The notes beneath the pieces are model-generated. The model had not been told where the DNA came from. It did no database searches and worked only from the letters and a program-made list of their open reading frames with translations. The translations under genes were made by a program, and so were the position numbers. A stretch of 64,000 nt of DNA from Pseudorasbora parva (lineage: Eukaryota; Chordata; Actinopteri; Cypriniformes; Gobionidae). Below are positions 47,088 through 58,041 of this stretch, in pieces. The stretch's first letter is position 1. Each line of letters opens with the position of its first letter. Where the stretch lies: NCBI RefSeq assembly GCF_024679245.1, contig NC_090173.1:5452428-5516427 (forward strand), given 5' to 3'.

Positions 47088-48290
47088 AAACAACACAAGT
47101 TGACCAAAGTGCTTTACAGGTTCCACAGTTAAGTAGCATTAAACAGACATCCATAGACACACAGCATTTAAACCACATATAACTAAGGACAACTGAAAGC
47201 AACGGAAAATAAATATGTCTTTAACATAGACTTAAAACCAGCGATGGAGTCACAGGACTTGATGTAAACCGGGAGACGGTTCCAGAGCCTCGGTGCCGCC
47301 ACCGTGAAGGCTCGATCTCCCTTTGTTTTCAGGCGAGATTTCCGAGCCTTTAACAATAAGCTTTGCGATGATCTTAGTGGTCTGGAGGTACAGCTGTAAT
47401 AGCTCTGAGATGTAAACAGGGGCTTGTCCGTGTAAGCCTTTAAAAACCATTATAAGGACCTTGTATTGGACCCTAAACTCCACAGGGAGCCAGTGCAAAG
47501 ATGCCAGTTCTGGAGAGATACTGGAGTATTTTCTAGTTCCAGTCAGCAATCTGGCCGCTGCATTCTGCACTAGCTGCAGACGTGCCATGGACTTTTTAGA
47601 CACCCCCATATAAAAATAATTGCAGTAGTCTAATCTGGACGAGATAACAGTTTCCAAGTCTTTGGTGGACAGGAATCCCTTCAATCTAGTAATACCTCTT
47701 AGCTGAAAAAGCTACCCTTCACCACCGCATTAATCTGTTTATCAAATTTCAGTTCAGCGTCGAAGATCACTTGAGTCTTAACATTAGAAGCTAGCGTGCC
47801 CAGGTCCTCAGAGAGCTGTTTAGCTAGCTTCGGCGGGCCGAACACCACCACTTCGTATTTAGACTCATTAAGCTGAAGGAAACTGTCTGCCATCCACTGC
47901 TTTATCTCATCCAGGCATTTGAACAGTGCTGACCCATTTAAATCGCCCTCAGAGTTGTCCGAGGCATGAGCCTTGAGGAACCCCACAAACAACAGGGTGA
48001 ACGGAGGAGATAGAAGTCCCTATTTCCACCGCACATGTTCTCCCCTGTAAATAGGAGTCAAACCAGGCTAAAGCAGAACCCCCAATACCCACCCACTTAC
48101 TCAATCGTTCAAGGAGAATCCTGTGGTCCACTGTATCAAAGGCTGCACTAAGGTCCAGCAGAACTAGCGCTGTACAATTTCCTGAATCTACCGATAAAAG
48201 CAAATCGTTCGACACCCTAAGAAGGGCAGTTTCTGTACTGTGTTGCGATCTAAAACCTGACTGAAAAGTATCAAAGATATTACATGACGT
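47088..48290 (-). pseudogene. L2/Rex-type LINE reverse transcriptase fragment, decayed
   Basis: On the minus strand: LVLLDLSAAFDTVDHRILL and VCGVPQGS are reverse transcriptase blocks (47949-48215). Then comes a jump to a fragment with QWMADSFLQLNESKYEVVVF and, after frameshifts, SRLDYCNYFYMGVSKKS and LASLHWLPVEFRVQYK, the familiar C-terminal end of fish L2-type ORF2. The catalytic YADD block expected just after GVPQGS is absent, so an internal deletion removed the active site. The tail continues at 46071-46107, beyond the piggyBac-like insert. Confidence 0.85.
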
Positions 48291-48649
48291 AAGAACAGTT
48301 AGTTACCTATCACTAACTTTAATTGTAACTTAATGGCAACCAAAAAAAAATCTTCTCAGGATACCTGGAATGAGTGTTACAGTACCTCAGGAAGATCGTT
48401 TTACCATTTTGTAGCAGAAACACCATCAAACCGATGAGAGCATCAGATTTTACAATGTTTCTCTATGACGCTGAAACCTAAAGATGTCCGAGATCTGGTG
48501 CACGTGCAACTGATGCTCAACTGCTATTGGCTCATCTGCGGTCGAGCGGAGGGGAAAACTAGACTATAGTGTCTTATTTACTGATTTACAATAAATCTGC
48601 TAAAACATGTTACCTAAAATTTTTAGACTACTGATGTTATATGTTACAG
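48291..48649. other. no gene seen; intron sequence of GIMAP gene B
   Basis: Precedes the splice acceptor of the next GIMAP exon. No motif noted. Confidence 0.45.
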
Positions 48650-49285
48650 TGAGCGATCTGAGGGTTGTTCTGCTGGGGAAGACTGCGTCAGAAAACAGCC
48701 GAGTGGGAAACGTCCTGTTGGGACGAGCAGCGTTTGACAGTGAAGCTCCTCCAGATGTTGTAGAGAGAGTCGGTGGAAGATTGAAGGATAGACACGTGAT
48801 GGTCATCAATTGTCCTCAGCTGCTCCAGACACGCATATCAGACCATCAGATCACACAGACAGTGAGAGAGTGTGTGTATCTGTCTGATCCAGGACCTCAT
48901 GTGTTCATACTCGTACTGCAGCACAAAGACTTCACTGAGGAGGACATGAGAAGAGTCAAACATGTGCTGGATGAATTCAGTGAAGAGGCGATTAAACGCA
49001 CTATAGTCCTCACGACTGATGGAGAGACACTTGATGCTCAAGAGACGGCTGTGAAACTGAATGAACTCATTCAACAGTTAACTGCAGAGTGTGGAGGAGG
49101 ACATCTTCAGCTTGATCATGAAATGAAGAGACTGATCTCTGGAGTATCCCAACGATTAGAGGAGATACTCAGAGAAAACAGTGGAGAATTCCTCACATGT
49201 GATTTATCTGCAGAAGGATCATCAGTGGATGAAGAGCAGAGCAGATCTGTGTCTTCACTCAGAACAGAGGAGGCAGATTCTGACG
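48650..49285 (+). CDS. GIMAP exon with degenerate GTPase site, gene B domain 1
   Basis: Acceptor ATGTTACAG at 48649 and donor GTGAGG at 49286; phase 1 in and phase 1 out, 212 codons with no stop. The fold is GIMAP-like: LRVVLLGKT start, VGNVLLGRAAF, the box DPGPHVFILVLQHKDFTEED, then KRTIVLTTDGE. The nucleotide site is lost: G1 reads GKTASENS where paralogues have GKTGxGKS (no P-loop Lys), and G3 reads NCPQLL for DTPGLL. A clean reading frame without GTPase residues suggests a maintained pseudo-GTPase domain, as found in tandem fish GIMAP8-like proteins. The C-terminal part is Ser/Glu-rich (SSVDEEQSRSVSS). It joins the exon at 53121 as [10 protein letters not shown]. Confidence 0.85.
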
Positions 49286-50087
49286 GTGAGGACACTCATA
49301 TAAGAAAGAAATAAGTTTTCTTTGCAATGAACTAGAATTTAAGTTTTTCCTACTTTTGAAACAACAAAACATTAATAAACTACACGTATTGTGATGCAGG
49401 TTATTAAACTTCAGGGCACGTATTACAGAAACCTTCTATCTTAGGTCTTAACTTAAGATATGATAAGTCAATTTAGGATTTTTCACAATTTCATATTACA
49501 GAAGCAAATCATAACTTGATTTTAGATTTTTATCCTATCTTACAAAATCTAATTTTATCTGTAGTTAGGAAATCTTAAACCCGCTCCATCGAGCTCGGTA
49601 ATCAATTGTCAGGTTTGTTACCAAGCAACCAACAACACGCAAACTTCTGAGGTAAACCTAAAATCAAAATAGAGAAACAATGGCATGCTTATAATTCCAG
49701 TGTGGCAAAAATTGAAATTTTGATAAGCTCCGTTGAAAAGTTAAAGCCTGTTTTATAAATAAAAAAGTATAAGGCGTTAGTCACTTGAAGAATGACCTGG
49801 CATACGCTGGCTTTCACACTGCAGGGCAGAAGAAGTGTGTATGGGGAGCAGGAGCCGCGTGCGCCCGTTGTGCATTCACACTGGCAGCATTTGTCTCGCG
49901 CAGCTGAACCACTGCTCATGTATTACAAATACAGACGAATATCGTCCATTTTGTCACATTTTCCAGCATTCTTCTCCGAAATTGTCTTTCTCATGCTTTG
50001 ATTCATGATGTTTGTTAATAGCATATATCTGATTCAAATGTGAAGTGTTCCCCTCTGTCCCAAACACACATGTAACATAATGTACAC
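49286..50087. other. no gene seen
   Basis: Contains repeated TCTTAACTTAAGAT-type motifs at 49435-49580 (an interspersed repeat of unknown class). ORFs at 49689-50001 have no recognisable domain. Confidence 0.45.
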
Positions 50088-50089
50088 TC

Positions 50090-50496
50090 ACCTAAAGGAT
50101 TATTAGGAACACCTGTTCAATTTCTCATTAATGCAATTATCTAATCAACCAATCGCATGGCAGTTGCATCAATGCATTTAGGGGTGTGGTCCTGGTCAAG
50201 ACAATCTCCTGAACTCCAAACTGAATGTCAGAATGGGAAAGAAAGGGGATTTAAGCAATTTTGAGCGTGGTATGGTTGTTGGTGCCAGACGGGCCGGTCT
50301 GAGTATTTCCCAATCTTCTCAGTTACTGGGATTTTCACACACAACCATTTCTAGGAATTACAAAGAATGGTGTGAAAAGGGAAAAACATCCAGTATGCAG
50401 CAGTCCTTGTTGATGCTCGAGGTCAGAGGAGAATGGGCCGACTGATTCAAGCTGATAGAAGAGCAACTTGATTGAAATAACCACTCGTTACAACCG
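50090..50496 (+). pseudogene. 5' fragment of the same Tc1 family
   Basis: CACTCACCTAAAGGATTATT at about 50090 is the same terminal repeat as at 41911. The frame from 50233 (MGKKGDLSNFERGMVV) holds the helix-turn-helix (ISQSSQLLGFSHTTISR) and then shifts near 50395. The copy ends abruptly at ACAACCGAGGTA. It supplies the N-terminal region missing from the 41.9 and 44.6 kb copies, but is itself dead. Confidence 0.85.
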
Positions 50497-53120
50497 AGGT
50501 ATGATATATTTATACAACAGTTCAAAGGCGTAAATAAAGGAGTAAATAAATAAGAATCAACAACGGAGTGTCTTTAAAACCCTATTTTGTGCATAACTAC
50601 TTCCTTCCGCAATGGATTCTAATCTCAAGTTGACAGTTTAACAGTCGAGCCTGAGCCTAAAACAAGGTCAAGCTTCAGTGAGCCACAGTTTATTACTAAT
50701 CATTTTGTTTAATCACAGAAAAATTACAATACTCAAGCTGAAATGTTTGCAGTTATTTTAGAATCTTTCAGATAACAACAACATGCATACTTTTTACATA
50801 AACATGCATATTATTTAATTCCCTTTTATAATAAAAACTTCAAACTGCAGCATGGCAACTCAGATCCTGGGACTGGCAGGTGGAGCTGGTGGAGGAGTTA
50901 GAGATGTGTCTTTCCTTTTCTCAAGCTTCCCCCACCAGCTCCAATGCTGTCATGCCAGATCCATAGGCATTTTCACCAGCCTCTTGCAAAAAAGCAGAAA
51001 GCATGTTATTGGCTGTCTTTCCTGTGCTAAGTTAATCAAATGTTAAAGGGGTTGGCTGAGCATGAGTATATGAGGATGTCCTAGGTTGAGGAGGCACTTG
51101 CTATTCCCCCGTCATGGCATTCTCTTTGAAGGCTTCCGACCTTGCCCTCGAACCCTTGTCAGACAACATCACGGCAAGACATACGTGGGGGTGAGCCAAG
51201 CCCCATGGTAGTGCTGCAAGCTTACCTGGCTGATTTATTGAAGGACCAGGGCGAAGGTTGGGAGGTGTCCCCAAACCCTCTTCAGGAGCTCCACCACACC
51301 ATATACTTCTCCCTTTGTGCCACCAAGCCACAGAGTGGTGATCAAAGAGAGGGTGAACTCTTTTCTTCTTGATGCCCCAGTTTCACCTTTTGGGTAATGC
51401 CATTGAGACAGTCCAAAAGTTCAGGAAGGCCAGAGTTTAGACAATGATGTTCTTTCCTTACCATGGTCAGGATCCTTCAACCACCTCTTCTGACCCTGTA
51501 GCCAGCCCCTGCTGTATCAGAAGAAACAGAAAAAGCTGAAGCTCTGCAATCTTTCTTGGCTTATTTGTTCACTTCACTGGGAACCAAGCTCAGTTTCACG
51601 TTCAGCAGAGCTGTTGCTCAGGATTCTCTTTAGGTGGAGCAATGCAATTCTCCCTGATGTAAGGAAGTGGTAGGACTTATTCCTACATGTATAACTATTC
51701 ATGAGATAATGCCACGGGGTGTTGCATTTTCTCTCTGCTGGAATCTTTTTTAAACATGTTTTGACATGTAATGGACTGCTTCAGATGAAACAAGTGACAC
51801 CAGAAATGCCTTGCTGTTTTATCTGTGTGGCATTTACACACTATAAGTTTTACATGTAGGAACGTGGATGCGTTACATTGGTGCACCACTTTTCCTTATC
51901 TGTTTCCTTTCTTATGATAAACATGTCGTTTACATGTGTTTTTTAGATGCCAGAGCAGTTTTTATCTCTACAATCGTCCTGATTCCTCATCTGTCATGAT
52001 TTTGAATGCATTGGGCTAGCTTAGAGATTGGCCAATGTTGCCCCATAATTTTTTTCCACTCTCCAATACTCAAGGTGTGAGGTTTTGAATACAGAGTAGG
52101 AGATTGTGGAACTCACTTGTTTCTCACTTCTGTTGCTCTCACTTCTGTGGTTCTGGAAGTTTTGGGTAGTAGCAATAGTAGCTCTGTGGTCACATGTTGG
52201 CTGGACTGAAGAGGAGAGTGGGGAAGGGATGACTGATAGTTCAGGGGTAGCGATGTGCTCCCTCTATAATTTTGGAATGACTAGTACAGGTGAAGCTGGT
52301 GGGCAATAGTACCACTCATGTCCCACTTCTTCATTTGTCTTCCTCTCTGGTACTGGGAGTATGTTTCCTGTGTGATCATATAAAAGGCCTTTCATAAAGC
52401 GGGCAGTACTGCCACTTGTGTCCTGCTTCAGTACAGGAGGTACAGATGTGTTCCCTTTGTATTCACCTATAATAGGCTTGGTTGAAGAGGTGAGGGGCAA
52501 TATCACGCTTTTCTCTTCTTCACTGATCACCTCCATCCAGTTCTTGTAGTTTAGAAGTGGTAGCGATGTGCTCCCTATATAACTTTTAATGGGCTAGTAT
52601 AGATGGTGGTACCACTACTTCTGTCCTCATCTGTCACCATTTCTGTTACTTAAGAAAGTTTAATTTGCTTCCTATGGAATCACATTCGTGTAGCTTTACA
52701 TGGAATTGGAAACATTATTATAGCATAAGTGTCTTATGCTAATGGACTATTCACAAAGGGGAAGGAATGGGCATGACGGCTAGTAGTGTCCCACTTTCCA
52801 ATATGTTGGCCCCCTCCGATACGATGGCAATTCGCTTCCATATAAGTCTTATTACCTCTAATGTTGCCACTTCAGTTTTTACCTGGAGGTGATATTGTGG
52901 ACAGTGATGGAACTATGTTAACACATTTACTATGCTTTGTGAGGATTAAAGGATGTGTATCTAAGAAGTGTACCCCCCCCCCCCCCCAATTATATGTCAG
53001 CTTAAACTGTGTGCCTAAAAGGTGGTCCTCTTACCCCAACCCCTCTGTTGAACTTGTCCCTTGAATAAATGAAGACATTTTCTAAATTTCATTACATTTT
53101 CTTCTGTTTTTACATTTCAG
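50497..53120. other. 2.6-kb intron region, no gene seen
   Basis: 50,830-52,980 has a distinctive composition with loosely repeated phrases, for example GTAGCGATGTGCTCCCT at 52246 and 52560, and ACTTGTGTCCTGCTT-like / CACTCATGTCCCACTT at 52430 and 52312. This looks like an old, diverged repetitive element. A C run lies at about 52974-52987. ORFs of up to 90 codons show no domain. Confidence 0.45.
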
Positions 53121-55283
53121 ATTCAAGAGAAAACACAGATGAAGTGAGGATTGTGCTGTTGGGAAAAATTGGAGTTGGGAAGAGTGCAACAGGAAACACA
53201 ATCTTAGGAAGAGACGTGTTTACAGCAGAAACATCTCAAGAGTCAGTGACTAAAGAGAGTCAGAGAGAATCATCTGAAATCAACGGCCGTACACGTTACT
53301 GTGATCGACACTCCAGGACTGTTTGATACTGAACTTACTAATGAAGATGTCCAGAGAGAAATCAGCAACTGCATCTCCATGATCCTGCCTGGACCGCACG
53401 TGTTCATCTTTGTGCTCAATTTAGGACAACGATTCACTGTAGAAGAAGCAACATCAGTGAAGATCATCCAAGAGATGTTCGGTGAGAAATCTTTAATGTT
53501 CACCATGGTGCTCTTCACCAGAGGAGACGATCTGAAAAACAAAACCATTGATCAGTGTTTGGGAAAACCTGGATCTGCTCTGATGAAGCTGATTGAAGCG
53601 TTTGGAAACAGATTCCATGTGTTCAATAATAATGAGACTGGAGACCGAACACAGGTGTCTGGTCTACTGGAGAAGATAGACAACATGGTGAAGGCCAACG
53701 GAGGGAGTTTCTACTCATGTAAGATGTTCAGACAGATGGAGAGAGAGAAACAAGAACAACAGATGAAGATCCTGATGGACAGACTCAGAGAAACAGAAGT
53801 AGAGATGAGACAAGAACAAGGGACATTTAAAAATAAAACTGAACAACTGAAGCAAGAAAAAGAGAAACTTCAGATCAAATATGACACCGAAACAGAGAGA
53901 CTGAAGAACAGAATAGAGAATGAGAGGAAGAAAAGAGAAGAAGAGTTTAATGTGATAGAAGAACAATATAAAAGAGAAATGAAAGAAAAAGAAGCGAGAG
54001 AGGAAAAGATGCGTGAGGAGATGAAGAGAGAACGAGAGGAATGGGATAAACAGAAACTAGAGGAAAAGATGAGATGAGAAGAAGAGGATGAGAAAAGAAT
54101 TCAAAAATGGAAAGAAGAGAGAGAGAGAATGGAAAGAGAGAAAGAATATCTTCAGTCTAAACATGAAGAAGAAGAAAACAAGATGATGATGCTGATGGAG
54201 GAGAAACTGAACAGAGAAAGAGAAGAACTGATGAAGAAACATGAAGAAGAGAAACAGAGAATGAAGATGATGATGGAGAAACTGAACAGAGAAAGAGAAG
54301 AACTGATGAAGAAACATGAAGAAGAGAAGGAGAGAATGAAGAAGATGATAGAGAAAATTAACAGAGAAAGAGAAGAAGTGAAGAAAAAACATGAAGACGA
54401 GAAAGAGAGAATGAAGATGATTATCGAGAAACTCAACAGAGAAAGAGAAGAACTGATGAAGAAAGATGAAGAAGAGAAAGAGAGAATGAAAATGATGATA
54501 GAGAAACTGAACAGAGAAAGAGAAGAACTGATGATGAAACATGAAGAAGAGAAAGAGAGAATGAAAATTATGATAGAGGAACTGAACAGAGTAAGAGAAG
54601 AAGTGATGAAGAAACATGAAGACGAGAAAGAGAGAATGAAGATGATGATGGAGAAACTCAACAGAGAAAGAGAAGAAGTGATGAAGAAAGATGAAGAGAA
54701 AGAGAGAATGAAAATGATGATAGAGAAACTGAACAGAGAAAGAGAAGAACTGATGATGAAACATGAAGAAGAGAAAGAGAGAATGAAAATGATGATAGAG
54801 AAACTGAACAGAGAAAGAGAAGAACTGATGATGAAACATGAAGAAGAGAAAGAGAGAATAAAGAAGATAATGGATGAAGAACGACAGGATCATAATGAAG
54901 AGAGAAAGAGAAGAGAAGAACTCAAAAGAGAGGAAGAGAAACAACAGAGAGAGATACGAGACGAGACGAGACGAGAAAGAGAGACATTCAAACACCAAAT
55001 AGAGGAAATGAGACAAGAAAAAGAGAAACTTCAGATCACGCACAGATTAGAGATAAACAGACTGATGAACAGAACAGAGAACGAGAGGAAGAAAAGAGAA
55101 GAAGAGTTTAATGAGAGAGAAGAACAATTTATTATACTAATGAAAGAGAAAGAAGAGAGAGAGGAAAATATACATAAGGCGGTGAACAGAGAACGAGAGG
55201 AATGGGAGAAACAGAAACTAAAGATGAGAAGAGAGAAACAAAAATGTAAACAATACAAACTTTTTGCCAAACTGCTTTTTTGA
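53121..55283 (+). pseudogene. GIMAP GTPase plus long coiled coil, gene B last exon, with one frameshift and one stop
   Basis: Acceptor TACATTTCAG at 53120, phase 1. Reads [13 protein letters not shown]1 [21 protein letters not shown]. About one extra base near 53290 (CGTACACGTT) shifts the frame just before G3. From 53301 the frame gives [23 protein letters not shown]4 TRGDDL and FHVFNNNE, then Glu/Lys/Arg coiled coil. TGA at 54075-54077 stops it, but the same frame continues open to 55283; TGA could be CGA (Arg) mutated at a CpG. With only two lesions in 720 codons it is either a very young pseudogene or contains assembly errors. The coiled coil should drive oligomerisation or membrane-scaffold assembly (inference). 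Confidence 0.85.
54195..54865 (+). repeat. about nine 75-bp (25-residue) coiled-coil repeats
   Basis: Each unit reads like EKLNREREELMMKHEEEKER plus MKMMI. One unit is 24 residues (KKDEEKER). High similarity at DNA level (ACAGAGAAAGAGAAGAA) shows recent tandem expansion. The 25-residue period equals 7+7+11, compatible with a continuous left-handed coil containing a hendecad. Confidence 0.85.
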
Positions 55284-55329
55284 AATGATAAAGTGCATTT
55301 GCTTGTGTTATATGTGAGTGTTGAGATAA

Positions 55330-56300
55330 TGCGGCTGTAAAGGCCCTTTCACACGGAATGCGATGGTTTTATTTTTTGATTAGCTGTGTGTATAATGCGA
55401 GCTTCCACACCGAACGCGAATGTGCTGCGGCAAAAAAACATTTATTTTTTTCCGTTTCGATGTCGATTTTTTTTTACTCTAGCGGCGACAGAAACGGCTT
55501 CAACCAATCACATACAAGGAATCAAAGGTGACGAAATGTCCAGTTGATGTCACGAGCTCCGTGTCAGTGCGGGTTGTTCTTGGAGATAGCGGGTTAACTC
55601 TGTGTCAGCACGGGTTGTTCTTGGAGATAGCGGGTTAACTCCGTGTCAGCACGGGTTGTTCTTGGAGATAGTGGGTAAACTCCGTGTCAGCGCGGGTTGT
55701 TCTTGGAGATAGCGAGTTAACTCCGTGTCAGCACGGGTTGTTCTTGGAGATAGCAGGTTAACTCTGTGCCAGCGCGGGTTGTTCTTGGAGATAGCGGGTT
55801 AACTCCGTGTCAGCATGGGTTGTTCTTGGAGATAGCGAGTTAACTCCGTGTCAGCACGGGTTGTTCTTGGAGATAGCAGGTTAACTCTGTGCCAGCGCGG
55901 GTTGTTCTTGGAGATAGCGGGTTAACTCCGTGTCAGCATGGGTTGTTCTTGGAGATAGCGGGTTAACTCCGTGTCAGCACGGGTTGTTCTTGGAGATAGC
56001 GGGTTAACTCCGTGTCAGCATGGGTTGTTCTTGGAGATAGCGGGTTAACTCCGTGTCAGCACGGGTTGTTCTTGGAGATAGCGGGTTAACTCCGTGTCAG
56101 CGTGCGCTCTGATCGGTAAAGGGGCAGAGATTTCAGACCTCCGTTTATTAAGGAAATGATGATCTCCAAGATTTCTCTTTTTGGTAGGGGGTGGTGCACA
56201 GACCTCTCCTGAATCATCTCTAGCAGTAGCAGCCTCCGAAGCACCACAAATTCCTTCTCCATTTCCCTCGTCAGCTGATACAATTCCCCCCGGAGTGCAT
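55330..56300. mobile_element. possible Harbinger-like element remnant
   Basis: Begins GGCCCTTTCACACGGAATGC, a typical end-type of fish non-autonomous elements. On the minus strand 56086-56283 encodes LTREMEKEFVVLRRLLLLEM, which vaguely resembles the N-terminus of Harbinger-type proteins. No right inverted end found. Confidence 0.3.
55560..56102. repeat. 41-bp minisatellite, about 13 copies
   Basis: Unit GGGTTGTTCTTGGAGATAGC followed by GGGTTAACTCCGTGTCAGCAC. Variants: CAGCGC/CAGCAT, GCGAGT for GCGGGT, and CTGTGCC for CCGTGTC. A higher-order two- to three-unit pattern is visible (the CTGTGCC variant recurs after three units). Confidence 0.95.
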
Positions 56301-56302
56301 CT

Positions 56303-56562
56303 TTTTTTTCTTTTTTTATGTTTGTAAAAAATATTTTAATAACACAGTTTTGGCAGTTATAGAGTTCTAATGATGGTGTTTAACTATAACCATTGGCCTC
56401 ACGGTTATATACTAACCGTCGCACCTCTAAACAGAATCAGTAGAAATGAATGTACAGGTTTCTAGACTGAGTTGCAGGGCTAAGACAAATCACCGGCAGA
56501 TCAGGCTGAGTTTACCCAATCTAGTCCAATCAAGTATTAGTATGTTAATCTAATAACCCTCA
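56303..56562. other. no gene seen
   Basis: AT-rich spacer with no recognised element. Confidence 0.45.
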
Positions 56563-57842
56563 TAATGGCCCTCATTTATCAAAAGTGCGTACACCAAATT
56601 TCCAGCGTACACCTTGCGTACACCCAAACCCACGGTGACTTTGAGATTTATCAATATGGACGTTGGCGTACGGCACGCTCAAATCCTACGCCAGCTCAGG
56701 AGGTGGTGTACGCACGTTTGAGTTAGTGGGAAAATGCGCAGAAAAACAATTCCTAACACCACAAAACACACTGACAAGATATGCTATATGACCCACTGTT
56801 AAAAACCACAACAACAACATTCAGTGTTTATTTTTGTGCAACATGAGCGTCAATGTTTAATTTGTGTGACTTTACCAAAGCGTTTGATTTGTAGGCATAT
56901 GTATTCCTCCAGTCGCGAGCCTGTGCGCTTTATCTGACGTTTCAGGCCCGCCTGGCCCGGCAGCTGCGCACGGACTGGGACTAAAATAATTCAGACTGAC
57001 AAAATAATAAAAATGACCTTCTTCTTTTAAATAATAATAAAATCAATAAAAACGACATTCTTCTTCTGAATAACAAGCGTCATTAAGAATAATAATCATA
57101 ATAATAATAAGAATCTTACAAATTGTCATGTAATTATTAATGTGAATGAATCTTACTCCACATCACATCATCATCACTATTGTACACCCCAATACATGTG
57201 CCGTGATACGAAATTAAATGCTAATTGTTTCAAAACGTGCTGTAAAATAATGCAGTGATGGTAATTTATCATCCAAACAGCTATTTAAACTGCTGGAGTG
57301 CGCTTCTCAACCTCCACTCTATTAAGAGTAGCTACTCGTAATTTGTGTCCATATTTTGTTTTTGTAGGTGTCTTTAATTCCACTCTTTAAACTCCCAAAT
57401 AAAACAATTTCGTTTTTTTTCCACTTCCCTGGTGATCTCGATGGGCGCGTCTCAATCATCTCACTAGTCCAATAGTCAGGGCACTGATCAGGGAGTCAGC
57501 CCATTGACTTCTGTCCTAAATCAGTGCCCTGACTAGTGGACTAGTGAGATGATTGAGCACGCCCGATCTCCACGTCAGAGAAGTTTCGCTTCTTTGCCGT
57601 CTTCTGTTTGTCCATGACGTAAAATGAGGGCGTGGGGGAGGCGGAGCCTTGAATATATAGGGGCGTGTTATTCTAATGACGATCGTTTTCAGCCGCCGCA
57701 TTTATCAAGGGCAAGTATTGCGTACACCTGGATTGCAGAGGTACGCACAGCTTCATAAATCAGGCGGTGAGAGGAGTGTAAGCATAATCTTACGCCAACA
57801 TTTACACCAGTTTCTACGCAAGATTGATAAATGAGGGCCATT
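56563..57842. mobile_element. 1.28-kb non-autonomous DNA element
   Basis: Left end ATGGCCCTCATTTATCAA is matched by TTGATAAATGAGGGCCAT at the right. GCGTAC/GTACGC motifs repeat near both ends (56589-56720 and 57720-57830). No transposase ORF. Target duplication not resolved. A related end (GGTCTCATTTATAAAGCGTG) occurs at about 17423. Confidence 0.75.
57441..57566. repeat. 50-bp-arm hairpin insert
   Basis: CAATCATCTCACTAGTCCA...CAGGGCACTGAT at 57453-57490 recurs inverted as ATCAGTGCCCTGACTAGTGG...GATGATTG at 57520-57557, with a spacer of about 28 bp. A minute fold-back element nested in the 56563 element. Confidence 0.85.
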
Positions 57843-58041
57843 CAGTGCATTTCCAAGGTCACAAAATAAATCAGTTTTTTTGTCAGACACAGATGTTTCT
57901 GTTCACATGTAAACAAAACAATGCATGACTCTGACTTAAACAGACATATATAATTCCTTTTGGTGCTGATACTGTATAAAACACCCAGTTTAAACCTGTA
58001 TGATATTAATACATATACAAATCTTTCAATATGATTTTCAG

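Noticed and set aside
53069..53120. N-terminal extension [12 protein letters not shown] before the GIMAP domain at 53 kb
   Set aside because: This is the polypyrimidine tract of the upstream intron; the exon starts at 53121 after TTTCAG.
54057..55043. Minus-strand ORF of 328 codons rich in Phe/Leu/Ser
   Set aside because: Reverse-complement shadow of the Glu/Lys/Met coiled-coil repeats of the GIMAP exon; the same explains minus ORFs at 37761-38138, 54152-54661 and 58898-59263.
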